Assembly (NCBI GenBank): GCA_047967505.1
Contig: CM106539.1
Origin: Dipteris shenzhenensis
Lineage: Eukaryota; Polypodiophyta; Polypodiopsida; Gleicheniales
Length of the DNA stretch: 64,000 bases
Strand: one strand, 5' to 3'
The notes beneath the pieces were generated by a model. It saw only the letters and a list, made by a program, of their open reading frames with translations. It had not been told where the DNA came from and did not search any database. The translations under genes were made by a program, and so were the position numbers. This document shows, in pieces, positions 19,758-31,216 of this stretch. How positions within the stretch are numbered: the first letter of the stretch is position 1; each line of letters starts with the position of its first letter.

Positions 19758-21644
19758 CCCCCTCTCACCGACACATCTCAGCCCAATGCCAACACGTCGA
19801 TGAAGATGCTCCAGTAACTCCCTGGTCGTAGTCCTCTGGAACCTTTCGGTGTCGAAATCTTTTCCTGGCTTTTCATCCAGTGGCTCCTGCTCCACCAGGT
19901 CCAGTTCCGCTTCCGCACACCATCCTGGTACACAGGTCCGTCTCTGGTAGCACCTCCTGGTACCACCTCCTTCAGTCGCATTCCCGCCTCTGAACTTGAG
20001 CAACCCAGCCGTCACGATCTTCCAATCGTCCTCCTCATAATGAGTGAACATCCTGGAGTCTTCCAGGCACCATGCTCTGAGGGTCTGTTTCAACCCGTCC
20101 TTCCTTTGGCAAGGTCTGCAACCAATGAATATTTCCAGATAACCTGGACCACGAACTCTCGCTGAGTTCTCAAGCAGGTACTCTTCTGGCTTCAGTACTC
20201 TTTGTCCACCACCTTCTAGCAATCTGCGTCCGAGATTTGAAGAAGCACCAAAACTTCCCCTTCTGCCTTCGAAGAAGGCCAATTCCTTCCAATCTCTTAT
20301 CACCTGAGACAAATGAAGAGCAGAATCTCTCCACAGCATGCTATAAAGGCTCAAATGCAAAATATCAAATACATACCAGACTGTTGTACTGCCTGAATGT
20401 TCGCTCTGAAAGCAAACCGTGTACCTCAATGAGGCACCCGCCAAGATCGTGTGTAATCCTGTACTGTCCCCTTCTGAAGTCCAGCATCCATCTGACCATG
20501 AGACCCCAGGGCTTTCTATGGAATCCACCCTCGTGTCAGTGTCAACAGCTACACACCTGGAAGGTACCAAGCGCTCCATACTGTCCTTCACCTTCACAAA
20601 GGCATCTGAGTCCTCGTCGACCCACATCTCTATGTCAGACATCCTTACTGTGATTTCGGGATCAACATACCTGACCTCGGTAACACTCGGTGATGTCACC
20701 AGGAACAAATCTTCGATTACCACATTAGTTTTGGCTTTTCCCTCTGAATCTGGGTCAGACTCCTGTTTGTTTTTCAGATCCGCCTTTTTCTTTCTGCAGT
20801 CCTTTGCAAAATGTCCGGGCGTATCACAATAGAAACACTTCTTCTTGTGCTTCCTCTTCGAAGTCCCCTCGCCATCAGAGTCATCTTTATTGGACTTGTC
20901 ACTGTTAGGCTTGCCCTTTCCCTTACCTGCGGAATCCTTCACCAGCATCGCCTTGTCGTCTTTGTCCTCGTTGTAGAGCTTCTCCCGATCTTCCTCCTGT
21001 AGCAGTAATGGACACAACTCCTCAAATGTCAGAGGTTTGGTCCTCTGTCCTGCTGTCACAGATGTAACAAAGCTCTTGAAACTCCGAGGCAGTCTCCTCA
21101 GTACCATCAAGGCTAGATGGCATGAGTCTGTCTTCTGACCAGTTGCTGCCAGCTGATCCCGCACCACCTTGACCTTTGTCAAATGGCTGTGTACCGTATC
21201 GCCTTCTTCCATATCAAGATTGTAGAGTTGATGTTGAAGAAGCACGATCCGGGAGGTATTATCTGTCTCGTACAGATCCTTCAGGGTGGCCCACGCCTCT
21301 ACTGACGTCTCGGCCAGCTGGATATGCGGAAGAACAGAGTCCGCCGTAGTCCCTATGATTATTGCCAGGGCATGGGCATCTCTTTCTTCCCAAGCTTCAA
21401 GCTCTTCTCTGTCTACTGCCATGAGTACCTTCCCTTTACTGTCCACCATGTCTTCCGGCTTCGACTCCTCTCCCGTGGTCAGCTTCCACAACTTCCGAGC
21501 CACTAAATGACTCCGGATCTTCACTTTCCAGATCGGGTAATTAGTCCCGTCCAGGTTCCGAGACTCTCCAAAGTTAGGGATAGTGAAAGAGAGAAAACTG
21601 GAGGAGGAGGAAGGGATAGCAGGGGCTGAAGAGGCTGTCGACAT
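19119..21644 (-). CDS. Gag polyprotein of the gag-only element, intact 841-codon frame
   Basis: The frame opens at ATG 21644 (MSTASSAPAIP; an in-frame ATG at 21662 is an alternative). Residues about 25-230 form a copia-type Gag core: TIPNFGESRNLDGTNYPIWK, EAWATLKDLYETDNTSRI, LQHQLYNLDMEEGDTVHSHL and LPRSFKSFVTSV. A basic region is followed by one CCHC knuckle CFYCDTPGHFAKDC near residues 270-285. A further 550 codons stay open: an acidic segment, then a region I cannot assign, then across the polypurine tract and about 210 codons into LTR 2. No DSGA protease, integrase or YVDD reverse-transcriptase motif is present. WVDEDSDAFV could be a vestige of a protease site, but this is speculative. 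Gag presumably packages the element RNA; enzymes would have to come from another element. Confidence 0.8.
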   Translation of the reverse strand: MSTASSAPAIPSSSSSFLSFTIPNFGESRNLDGTNYPIWKVKIRSHLVARKLWKLTTGEESKPEDMVDSKGKVLMAVDREELEAWEERDAHALAIIIGTTADSVLPHIQLAETSVEAWATLKDLYETDNTSRIVLLQHQLYNLDMEEGDTVHSHLTKVKVVRDQLAATGQKTDSCHLALMVLRRLPRSFKSFVTSVTAGQRTKPLTFEELCPLLLQEEDREKLYNEDKDDKAMLVKDSAGKGKGKPNSDKSNKDDSDGEGTSKRKHKKKCFYCDTPGHFAKDCRKKKADLKNKQESDPDSEGKAKTNVVIEDLFLVTSPSVTEVRYVDPEITVRMSDIEMWVDEDSDAFVKVKDSMERLVPSRCVAVDTDTRVDSIESPGVSWSDGCWTSEGDSTGLHTILAGASLRYTVCFQSEHSGSTTVWYVFDILHLSLYSMLWRDSALHLSQVIRDWKELAFFEGRRGSFGASSNLGRRLLEGGGQRVLKPEEYLLENSARVRGPGYLEIFIGCRPCQRKDGLKQTLRAWCLEDSRMFTHYEEDDWKIVTAGLLKFRGGNATEGGGTRRCYQRRTCVPGWCAEAELDLVEQEPLDEKPGKDFDTERFQRTTTRELLEHLHRRVGIGLRCVGERGCWKGHLPICKPPYEESMGEGDLGQNPTENERKGLPHRQHHGWHEGSTSRTVKGRTQGQESTEQKQDSLGWIAEGLGHGGALFAQAQTWQGVQAQICSKECDCQWAGGRPFIGCIFALNGGPKALEVWAIKGLTCEPFKGGFLQTESVFTDWSVFWCRPWGLYKEAIQASFHHHLEQQFHQQKEQQQGYLWAYSQEEKVVPCAADLACRKLPT
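19269..19278 (-). promoter_or_regulatory. LTR 2 TATA box
   Basis: Minus strand CCTATATAAG, identical to that of the other LTRs. Confidence 0.65.
19758..19769 (-). other. Polypurine tract, copy 2
   Basis: Minus strand GGTGAGAGGGGG adjoining LTR 2. It is translated in the long Gag frame as part of VGERGCW. Confidence 0.85.
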
Positions 21645-21857
21645 CTCTGCTGTATATACCACTCAGCAAAGTCAACCAAACTCAATTTCAGTAAACTAGA
21701 ACTCTGAACGCACCTGACTGAACCTGAGTCACCCTCCTTCTCGCAAGGGCACAATCCTCCAGTCGTGGAAGTCGATTCCCTAGAGCTTCTGAATGAGGGT
21801 CGTCCTTCAGCAAGGTCCCTGCCTTCAGGCTCCCACACCTGTGAGCCTCCTACTTGG

Positions 21858-21869
21858 GCTCTGATACCA
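21858..21869 (-). other. Primer binding site, copy 2
   Basis: Minus strand TGGTATCAGAGC next to LTR 3. Confidence 0.9.
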
Positions 21870-21870
21870 A

Positions 21871-22889
21871 GTTAGAAAATACCCAACGGAGGGTACACGC
21901 AGCGGAAGACTTATAGTAATGCCCAGGAGCTCACACAGTGTGCAGTGTGGGTGTGGAATCACAAACTTCTTTACTTATGTGCATTCAATAGGTGTGCAGA
22001 CTCATCAATAGACAATGAACCAAACCAGATAGAGAAACCACCTTATAATATATTTCCGTCCACAACTATGGACACAATACAAAAGAGACAGATCTAGAGT
22101 CCCACCAATGGTGTGGTCCTCTGATCTTACCACAAAAGTCCTTCTCCTATCTGCTGGCTATCTCTAGACTAGAGTCCACGTGCTCCACCTCGAGCGTAAG
22201 TAGACTTTCCGTCTAGAATGATCTTCTCCACCTTGCTGTCTGGAAACCAGTCTAGGTGGGCAGCTTCCTGCAAGCCAAGTCTGCAGCACAAGGTACTACT
22301 TTCTCCTCCTGACTGTAGGCCCAAAGATAGCCCTGCTGCTGCTCCTTCTGCTGGTGGAATTGCTGCTCCAGATGATGATGAAATGAGGCCTGAATGGCCT
22401 CCTTATATAGGCCCCAAGGCCTGCACCAAAAAACCGACCAGTCTGTAAAAACCGACTCGGTCTGTAAAAAACCGCCCTTAAAGGGCTCACAAGTCAGGCC
22501 TTTTATGGCCGAAACTTCCAGGGCTTTGGGCCCTCCATTCAAGGCAAATATGCAGCCTATAAAAGGCCTGCCACCTGCCCACTGACAGTCACATTCCTTG
22601 CTGCAGATCTGAGCCTGCACTCCCTGCCATGTCTGTGCCTGTGCAAACAGTGCGCCTCCATGTCCTAGACCCTCCGCAATCTGTCCCAGACTGTCTTGCT
22701 TCTGCTCCGTACTTTCCTGGCCCTGTGTCCTGCCCTTAACAGTCCTAGATGTGCTGCCCTCATGCCAGCCATGATGCTGTCTATGTGGCAGCCCCTTTCT
22801 CTCATTTTCTGTTGGGTTCTGCCCTAGGTCTCCCTCCCCCATGCTCTCCTCATATGGGGGTGACAGATGGGAAGGTGACCTTTCCAACA
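21871..22889 (-). repeat. LTR 3 (right, 5' LTR), 1019 bp
   Basis: Outermost 5' LTR, bounded on the right by GCATT (22890-22894). Its frame stays open for about 210 codons (22252-22893) but this is LTR sequence, not a separate gene. Confidence 0.93.
22402..22411 (-). promoter_or_regulatory. LTR 3 TATA box
   Basis: Minus strand CCTATATAAG. This is the promoter expected to drive transcription of copy 2. Confidence 0.65.
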
Positions 22890-22894
22890 GCATT

Positions 22895-24837
22895 TGTATG
22901 TAAACATGCTATACATGTCAAAACAAGGTTTTCTAGAGAAACTTCTCTTCAGTGCATTCTGGGAAAGGGCACTTTCTTCCAAGATTTACTGATGAAGTGA
23001 TTTGTATTTTGACAGGTAGCAGGAGTGCAGTTGATACTATAACTCACCACCTTCGACTTCTGTGGAGATTCAGATGCGATTCCAAAATTTTTGGCAAAGA
23101 GTGTACAATTCATGGGTGCTTTAGTTGCCTTCTAGACTAATGCATGGACAGCAGATGTGGCACACTCTAGCTTTTACAGTGATGGGCAAAGAGTGTACAA
23201 TCCATGGGTGCTTTAGTTGCCTTCTAGACTAATGCATGGATAGCAGATGTGGCACACTCTAGCTTTTACAGTGATGGGCAAAGAAAACTTTTTCCAGTGT
23301 TGTGCTGTTTTTATCATCAGGACGTCAAGGTTCAAGGTTGAATTTGAAAAAGATATGCTTTTAAGATTGTAGATATTTCAGTGGTCAATAACTCGTTACA
23401 TTATTTTTTTCAGAGTCTTGGAAACTAAATAAATGCCTACATTTAGTCTTCATGTGACTGAGAACCAGGGAAGAGGCTTACGCAATGCATCCTATTTAAG
23501 ACTGGATCCCTAGCTCGAAATTAGGAAGGGGTGCCCACTTGCTATTTATGTTCTTTAGTTTTCTCAAATTGCTATCTTAAATTTATCCATACCTAGTTGA
23601 GAGCCCTTTGATAGGGATATATTCTAGAGGTATAAAAATTCCGCTGTCCAGACTTTGTGAAGAAGAATGCTCCAGTAACATGTCTTATGTCTAAGGGTGC
23701 AGGGGACCTAATGACCTTGTGCGCGTATGTTGGATCCCTGCCCACAGTCACGACTCCCCTACACAATAAGCTGTGGGTAAAGGAAAAGAACCTCTTGCCA
23801 TGTCCAACTTTCCTTGTTCCTTTTCAAGCGTTTCCACTAACAACATCACCTAAATGCATACTTGAATCATCCTCCTCTCATATCTAAGGTAATGCTTGTG
23901 AGCATTCTCTGTCCTCTTGTAGATTGAGTTTTTCCGTCCTTCCAAGTTTTTACTCTCTTTTGTGTGTCATATTATTAGGAAATGTAGGTGTACATAAATT
24001 GGCAATCAATTTAAGGCACACATGTTGCATATTCTAGCTTCTTTCTTTTTCATGTATACATCTTATAAATTGAAGGCATGTAAACACTTCACACGTAATT
24101 GCCTTGTAAAATGCATTCCTTGTCAAAAGTGCATGCATCTAGGAAGAGGTGGGTCAATTAAGTAATCAGAAACACAAAGCTTACTAGCTTGTGGACGCAT
24201 ATGCTTGCTACTCACCTTTCATGACTATAATAGAAGATAGAAGGGGAAAGAAGGGATGCTATGGGGAGTTGGAAACCTCCAAGATGCTTGATTTTGCTAC
24301 AATTTTTTATATGCACATTGATGAACATACAATGCCAAATAGAGGAGATCTTTACATGGCCAACCTAGGCCAAGTTTTGAATCTCTCAACCCTTGTTGAG
24401 CCACATGTCATGTTTTGATTTTTTGATTGTATTTTAATCTTACAGTAGAAATTACAAAGCTATAGCTACAAATGGAAGAAAAGCAAAGTACAAATGCAAA
24501 AGCTAAAAGAAAAGAAAAGATTTATGCGAAAACCAAAGCAATATGTAATATTAAGTTTGCTTTGCAAGAGGAGCATAGGAATACCCAAGCTTCCGAGTTT
24601 TTTTTCTTTTCGTGATTTGGTTTTTTCCTATTACGTTTCCTTGCTCTTATGTGCTAGAAGCCCAACGTTCATCTTTTCTTTCCTAAGCTCCATTGAGCTT
24701 GGTTGTGGCCAAACATGTCAAGGTGATTGCTGTCATAATAGAGTTGAAGATGGGATTTGGCAATGGGAAAAAATCATGTCAAGACGTCTTGGTGGTGATT
24801 TGTTTGTGGTTTGTTGGCACAACAAAAGAAAGATCCA
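22895..24837. other. No gene recognised
   Basis: Flank of the triple-LTR insertion. Apart from the 92-bp duplication (separate entry) there is no coherent coding signal; short frames near 23657 and 24494 have no recognisable domain. Confidence 0.45.
23093..23276. repeat. 92-bp tandem duplication
   Basis: GGCAAAGAGTGTACAAT...ACAGTGAT repeats at 23093 and 23185 with only a few mismatches. A third copy begins and breaks off after GGCAAAGA. Confidence 0.95.
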
Positions 24838-25055
24838 TTTGCTTGTATAATGGTCCCTTGAATGAAAATCATGATGCTTTAGGTCTCTACCATCTAATGA
24901 GGATTGTCACACTTGTGACTATTATTGTTGTTTGAGAATTCTTCATGCATTTGCTTTTATAATGATCCCTTGAATGAGAATCGTGATGCTTTAGGTCTCT
25001 CCACCTTGTCAAGATTGTCACATGTATATTATGTTTGTTTGAAATTCTTGATGCA
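24838..25055. repeat. 112-bp diverged tandem duplication
   Basis: Copies start at 24838 and 24950 with TTTGCTT(G/T)TATAATG and share CCCTTGAATGA, ATGCTTTAGGTCTCT and TTCTT(C/G)ATGCA. Confidence 0.85.
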
Positions 25056-26240
25056 ACTGGTTCCATTTCTAAAGCCATCTCCGATAGCAAGATTTGTTTG
25101 AAGGTGATGTAGGTATTGCTCCTCTTGGATCCAATATGTACCTACGAGGAAAGGATAAGAAATTCCCTCAAAAGACCAGGATCCTTCCTTTGGTTTGGAC
25201 GTAGTACATGTTTGGGAGATCCAATTGCCTTGATGATGAATGAGTAGGATGCCTTGAACACATGATAGTAAAACTGGCCAAAAAGTATTGGTGGCAAGTG
25301 ATAAAATTAACAATTTGTGTAGTACCTCAATGGTTGGTACTATTTGTTCATTTCTACCAATATCTTTCAAAATATTATTTAGCCGATGTGCCATTCAAGG
25401 AGTGAAGCATATATGAGGATAGATGTTCTCAATAATCTTGCTTGCAACCCTATTGGCAATTGTCACCATCTAAACAAATTACACCACATTATTTGCACTC
25501 ATACACAATTGCCTCCATCCAAATGGTAGCCAAATTGTATGCAATATTTTCTTGTGAATTATCAATGGCTTTTATGAAAAAGCTTCTCTCTCTTAAAAAT
25601 GCAATGATGCCTTGAATAGAGCAGTTCCTATTATCACTCCATCCATCTTCGATGATTGTGACACCACATCTCTGCCATATCTCTAATTGGAGTCAATGCT
25701 TGCTCTATGGTTGACTTCTTTGATTGCAAGAATGTAGTGCACAAGGCCTTAGATGAGGGATGAGTATATGATGCTCCAAAATTTGCAAAATCTCCTTCAC
25801 CATATCAATGAAGTAAGGATCACATGCTTTTACCATTGACACACCTGCACCATAAAAGAAATGAGACATTGTTGCTCTACCATTAATTCTCAAAGAAGAG
25901 CTACGTGTCGCTCTTCTATGTGCATCTAAACCTTGGCTTCCCCTCTACCACCAAACAATGGTGCTGACAAAGATGTAGTAATAGAAGCAATTGTAGAAGA
26001 ACTTGCATCACGATCATCTGTCAATGAGCTTGCTCTAGGATCAAGCATCACAGCCCATGCAAATGCACCATCAACCTATCTACAAAAGTATGCAAACATG
26101 CCATCTCTATAGTTAACAATGATGGGAAAATAGAGATGCCATTATACTGCACTTCCAATAAATGAGCCCGCACTCTATTTGCACCTTTACTCTTGGTTGC
26201 ATGGCAACTATTGCATGTTTACTTGTGTGTTGTTGGGATA
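25030..26240 (-). pseudogene. Degenerate hAT-family transposase (BED finger plus DUF659)
   Basis: Reading leftward, a BED-type zinc-finger remnant (CNSCHATKSKGANRVRAHLL near 26150-26215) is followed by FFYGAGVSMVKACDPYFIDMVK (25893 leftward), which matches the start of the plant DUF659/hAT core. Next come EDGWSDNRNCSIQGIIAF and FFIKAIDNSQENIAYN (about 25530-25660), corresponding to the DGWTD...FLKSVDAS region of hAT transposases. Further left, remnants of the AAH-type segment (MAHRLNNILKDIGR, 25394 leftward) are visible. Frames are broken by many stops and shifts. The dimerisation C-terminus and TIRs are not recognised. An ancient, dead DNA transposon. Confidence 0.75.
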
Positions 26241-26516
26241 TATAGAGCCAAAGAAATCCGGGATGAGCCTTGGGTACTTTTTACTCCAGTTAGCGGAGGT
26301 TTTTACCCCTTGGCTTAGTAATGGTCCACATGACCTTGTAATAGTGTAGTAGTTCTATATTTATATGCTTATTAGGCACTTTGTGCTTAATCTTAGCAAG
26401 CACTAAACCCTATCCTATGTAGGGTTTCCTCATGTTCTCACTTCTTGCAATCTACGTATTCAACTTCAACCTTCACTGTGTGCTTCCTCTTGCTCTTTGC
26501 ATCCTCATAACCTTCA
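26231..26516 (+). repeat. Possible 5' LTR with variant PBS
   Basis: A TGTTGGGATATATAG start and a CATAACCTTCA end are followed by TCTGGTATTTGAGTG, a weak match to an initiator-Met PBS. No second LTR is seen. Tentative. Confidence 0.3.
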
Positions 26517-28920
26517 TCTGGTATTTGAGTGCGGTGTCCTACACACCCAAGCATCCCCGTCAGCTTCCTGATCAGGAAGAGCTCACAAAAATGCTGATTT
26601 CAGATCTGTACCTTATGTCCTAGAACTCGCCGCTAGCCTTGGAGGCATTCTGGATTCATTTTTAGCACTTTCATCATGAAAGATCATACATAAGAGCTGA
26701 TTTCTATTGGGGCGACTTCTCTTGTGTAAGAATCGTCAAAGTTTTGGCTGTATTTGAGTTGCTGCAGCACTATTTTCACTCATTGAGGCCTCAAATTTGC
26801 ACTTGGGGGCATTCAGATAGCTCAAAAACTAAAAATGCCCAATCGCCCATTCTTCTGGAGCTTCCTAGAGGACACAAATGCAGAAATAAGTCTCTGAACA
26901 GCTCCTATTTTCTGTGTTTCTTTCAGAATTAGCTTGTTGATTGCTCCAAACAACTTGAAATTGTAGATTTCCCATCTTTTTGGCTTGTGGGTGCTCCAGG
27001 TACTCGGTGCAAGTGATTTATAGTAGTCTTATGCTTGTAGGTTGCTCCACATTTGGGGATTTTGCCAAAAAGAGTACAATCCTTGCATTGAGATCAACAA
27101 ATAAGACGGCTATAACCATTCGAAGATGAGGCAAATTGATTGTGTCAAATCCTCTCGGAATGTCAAAGTCTTGTTTTTGTTGCCAGACGTGTTTATCTAG
27201 CTAATAGGGTGTCGACTCGTACACATACAATCTGAAGTTGCCATCAGAATGCAATGTCAAGAACCTAGAAGGTGATTCTCAAAGTTCTACTTTGATTTTG
27301 TTATTTCAGAAGAACAAATGCCTCAAGAGAGGATAGAGCATGCTAATTTCTACAAGGTTTAAAGGGGATATGGTGACGGTAAGGGATGTAGTAGTTGACG
27401 TATTGAGAGTTGTAGTTAGAAATCATCCATAATTGGAGGTTTTCGAAGTCATAGTTGATGGCAATAGTCATTGAAGAAGCTTGTATTTGTGATACCCCAA
27501 GAAGCTTACTGATTGAAAACTAATGTGAAGGGCTTTTGTTGTGACTAAAGAGAAATTATGAATGATCTAAGGCATTGCTGGGATGTACCATGATGATGAA
27601 CATAATGATCTTATAGAGAGAACTAAACAAAGGAGTAGTAGCATGATTGTAGAGGAGGGTGCCAACAAATTGTTCCAAGAGCATATTGAGAGTGCTCATG
27701 AGCCCCTATTCTAAATGCTTTCAATTATTTGTCATAGAATGGACCTACGATCTAGAGTACTTTGAACATAAATATCTAAACTAATCTACGAGAGGAAGAA
27801 TGCCCAGTTTATGGGGCAATGTTGAAGCTTTAGATTTGATGAGCAAGTAGCTTGATATGGTCGGAAAGGGTGCATGAAATAAAATCAATGTATAAAAACC
27901 AATGTCATCGTCAAAGGTATGACTCATTTGGATGTGGCAACTCTCATAAGAAGAAGTGGATTGGAACATAGCATCATTTTTTGCCATGGATAGATTAATC
28001 TTTGGTAGTTGTCAATCCCTTGGATCTCCATTAATTGGAGCTTTCCATTGAGAAAGGGTAGGTGAACATATCCTAATGGGATGAACTCTCCATACAAACT
28101 CACAACAAGTGGTGCTATGGGTCATATTGACTAGGATGGGGCTCTTGAGAGATGACAAGAAGGAGGATATAATTGAAAAATTTCAATTCAAATTTAAGAA
28201 TCGATGTATGGATTTAAAGATTGGCTAGAGAAACATATGGAATCATGAGTGGATCCATAATGGCAAGCTTTGGTCAGAAGGGATGATGAAGCCTTTGTAA
28301 TCGTTGTTGGCAATGATGAATTCAAAATGCCTAACTCATGTGTTTCAAAGCCTAGCAATTTCTATGGATCTATTTTTAGTGCAGTTTTAGAGCAATTATG
28401 ATCATGAAGAACCCAAGGAGGTAAGCGTGATGCAGATGATCTATTTGATTGAAGTAAAATTGTTGCAAATGAGTCATTTTTAAGGCAATTTTTGCATGTC
28501 AAGATGTGAGGTGTTAGAAGATGCAAACATCTCCTTCTTCCATTGTAGATAGCCTAATGAAATAGTCTTATACTCTATGAAGAAACTCTAGATCTTGGAT
28601 TTCTACTCTCTTCCTCAATGTTCGTTAGATGCACCATTAGACATGAAAGCATTGATATTGTAGTGGACCTTAAGAAAATAACATGTAGCACACTGGCATA
28701 GATAATGACAAAGGTCAATTAGGATTTCCTTCATTGCTTATGGCTTAAGGCTTTTCCATCTTATGCATGGGTTGAGCAAGAGAACAAGGTATGAGCCATC
28801 CTCAAATAGAAATTGTCAAACCCAAAGGATACCTTCTGTGGGAACCAAAGAATTGCTACATTGAAGGATCTTCAACACCACCGATGTGAAAAGTATGCGC
28901 ATAGATATATATGTATATAT
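26517..28920. other. No gene recognised; possibly decayed retroelement interior
   Basis: If 26231-26516 is an LTR this would be its internal region, but I see no Gag knuckle, protease, RT or integrase motif in any frame. All frames are short. Confidence 0.35.
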
Positions 28921-29100
28921 ACATATATATTCTTGGAGCTTCCATCCCCCATTTTCCTTTGATGTGATTATCTAGCCTTTTGGATGATTGTAGAACACAC
29001 ACACCTTATATACATATATTTTCTTGGAGCTTCCATCCCCCATTTTCCTTTGAAAGTGATTATTTGGCCTTTTGAAAGGCTACAGAACACACACACCTTG
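28921..29100. repeat. 91-bp tandem duplication
   Basis: TTCTTGGAGCTTCCATCCCCC with its following ACACACACCTT end occurs twice (near 28930 and 29021), flanked by TATATACATATAT. Confidence 0.9.
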
Positions 29101-30578
29101 ACTCTTGCACTATGCTAGCTTTTCCATGGATCTCAACTAGCATATTTAGAGTTCAACACAATGTAAAGAAACCATAACTTATCTCCAACATAAAATATGA
29201 ATTTCCCTACTATTTGTTCCCTCAACGCTAACTATCCACAAAGTGAGATCTGTGCATGAATAGGCTTAAGCATCTATGTGGGCAAGTTCAAAAACATCCT
29301 TTCAGATGTGCTTCTGGATGTTGATGTAGCTCTAGTTGGGTTTCTAGAAATATTCCTTGCACACTCGCTCTCTTTCATAGACACTCGTGCAACATAGTTG
29401 CAATTCAATTTTTAAATAACACTAGAGGTGATTCTTTAAGGATCTTAATTCCTTTTAATTGTATATGAGGATATATTCTTTAGGAGTCTCGCATTTCAAG
29501 TTGCTAAATGTTGTGTAAGTTATGCAAAACTACATGTTGCAACACTTCATTGAGAGATTTTTTTATTTCTTTGCAAAGCTCTACCCCAGTATCATCGATA
29601 ACTTTGATATGTATTTGCATCAATATGGTTTGGATGCATAGTGTTTCTTTTGCTATACGAATATCTTTGTCTTGCCTTGTAGACACATACATTGGTACAA
29701 TTGTTATTCTTGTTAGCTCAAGCCACACCTTGCTTCCCAGGTAAATCATGAATCTCTATGCTCAAAATCTACACTCTTGAGCTCAACACAAAGAAGAGCA
29801 AGAAGGAAGAGGGTTAGGCCCATTTGCTAATGCCCAATTTGGCCCCATTTCTTCTGGCTTTGGCCCCCATGTCTCCACACTCTTCTTACCATACTTTAAC
29901 TTACTTTTATGCTATTTTTGATGCTTTGTTAACCCCTATCCTAGCCTTGGACCTAGCTAATGACTATATCAATTCACTTGTGTGTGCAAATGGATTGACA
30001 CTTGATACAAACTAACCTACATATTTTGTGCCTAACAATCCCTAGGCAAGGCTCACAATGGTGTACATGTGTCACTATTATTGAGTGATTTGAGTTTTTA
30101 TAAGACACTATGCAGGGATTGGATTGGCATCATCTTTTCTTAAACATTCTAAAATTTCAGGGGGTTTCTCTTAGTGAGTATCAATCTAGCCTTGCAACAT
30201 GGCAATGGTTTTAGGGTGATCAAGAGCTATTTGAGGTAGATATCATTTGGTAGCCTATAACTTATAATGGGAACCAAGCTTTGGATTAGGATGGCTATAT
30301 TGCAAATGGGGAGGGGTAATCTCATTGATCCCAACTATGCACTAAGTTTTCACACATAGGCAACAATATTTGATGACATTGCATATTGAATATAAATGGA
30401 TAGGAATATTTGATAAGCATTTGACTGATAGGAGTTACACTACATATATCTTGTTAAGACAGATGCAATCTTAGCCCATTGTTCAAGAAGATCCATGCTC
30501 GAAGCAAGTTTAAGCTGTTGGATTCCTTGAAAAGTTGCAATCAGTTGATCCTGACCCCAACACTATTTCACATTCTAG
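29101..30578. other. No gene recognised
   Basis: Overlapping short frames on both strands around 29504-29749 cancel each other as evidence. No transposon ends were found. Confidence 0.45.
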
Positions 30579-31148
30579 TGTAAGAAAATGATGCACAATG
30601 GAAGATAACAATGATATCCAAGTACACGATAGAAAACTGGAGAGAATACAAAACTCTACTATACCAAAACTGTTGATACAACTGATAGCTGCTATCCACC
30701 CGTGTGCTCTCAAGACAGAGCTTTGATGGTGATCTGGATGCTGGATGGAGGACTGTGATAGTTGAAGAACTGATGATAAATCAAACTAGTGGGTGGCTAT
30801 TATATAGTGCCTGGTAGTAGGCAGTCATCTTGTAGACCATCCAAGTAGTTGGTCGGTCTTTTGACCATCCAACTCTTCAGAAATCATGACGTCAATCATA
30901 TGAAGAGTTGCGCATAGGTCATACAGTCGGGATCCTGCTACTGGGGGCTTTGCCCCTAAATCCCTTGCTGTCAGGGGGGCTAACGCCCCCCCGAACCCCC
31001 CTTCACGGATGGGTTCAAACTCGCGCTTACACAAGCCATCTCATAACCATCTAGTCTACTAACTATGACCCCTTCCTATGTCTAAGTTGGGATCCTCCCA
31101 ATATCCGATGCCCACAATGGCTTCTCCTCATATGGGGGCCTTACAACA
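30579..31148 (-). repeat. Probable solitary LTR or retroelement end
   Basis: The segment begins TGTAAGAAAATG and contains a minus-strand TATA box (CTATATAATAG near 30800). It also has GC-rich hairpin sequence (GGGGGCTTTGCCCC and GGGGGGCTAACGCCCCCC) of a kind common in plant LTRs. The end CTCCTCATATGGGGGCCTTACAACA is shared in part with the LTR end of the 15604-22889 family. No target duplication matches, so boundaries are uncertain. Confidence 0.45.
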
Positions 31149-31216
31149 TTGGGCACTCGGAATATTAGAAGGTTACATGAGAGGTGGACATTTGAGCTAA
31201 CTCTAACATCTAGATG

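Larger units (their letters stand above)
15604..22889 (-). mobile_element. Gag-only LTR retrotransposon dimer: LTR-int-LTR-int-LTR
   Basis: Three LTR copies (15604-16643, 18748-19757, 21871-22889) enclose two nearly identical internal regions, all in minus orientation. The whole unit is flanked by a perfect 5-bp target duplication GCATT (15599-15603 and 22890-22894), so it behaves as one insertion. LTR ends are TGTT...AACA on the coding strand. Each internal region has an initiator-Met PBS beside its 5' LTR and a GGTGAGAGGGGG polypurine tract beside its 3' LTR. Each encodes a copia-type Gag with a CCHC knuckle, but no RT, RNase H or integrase motif is visible. The dimer could arise by unequal recombination between LTRs of sister copies or by integration of a tandem cDNA. 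Copy identity is very high, so the event is young. Confidence 0.93.

Noticed and set aside
22252-22893. 213-codon frame in the right LTR as a separate gene
   Set aside because: It is LTR sequence corresponding to the 3' extension of the Gag frame in the sibling copies.
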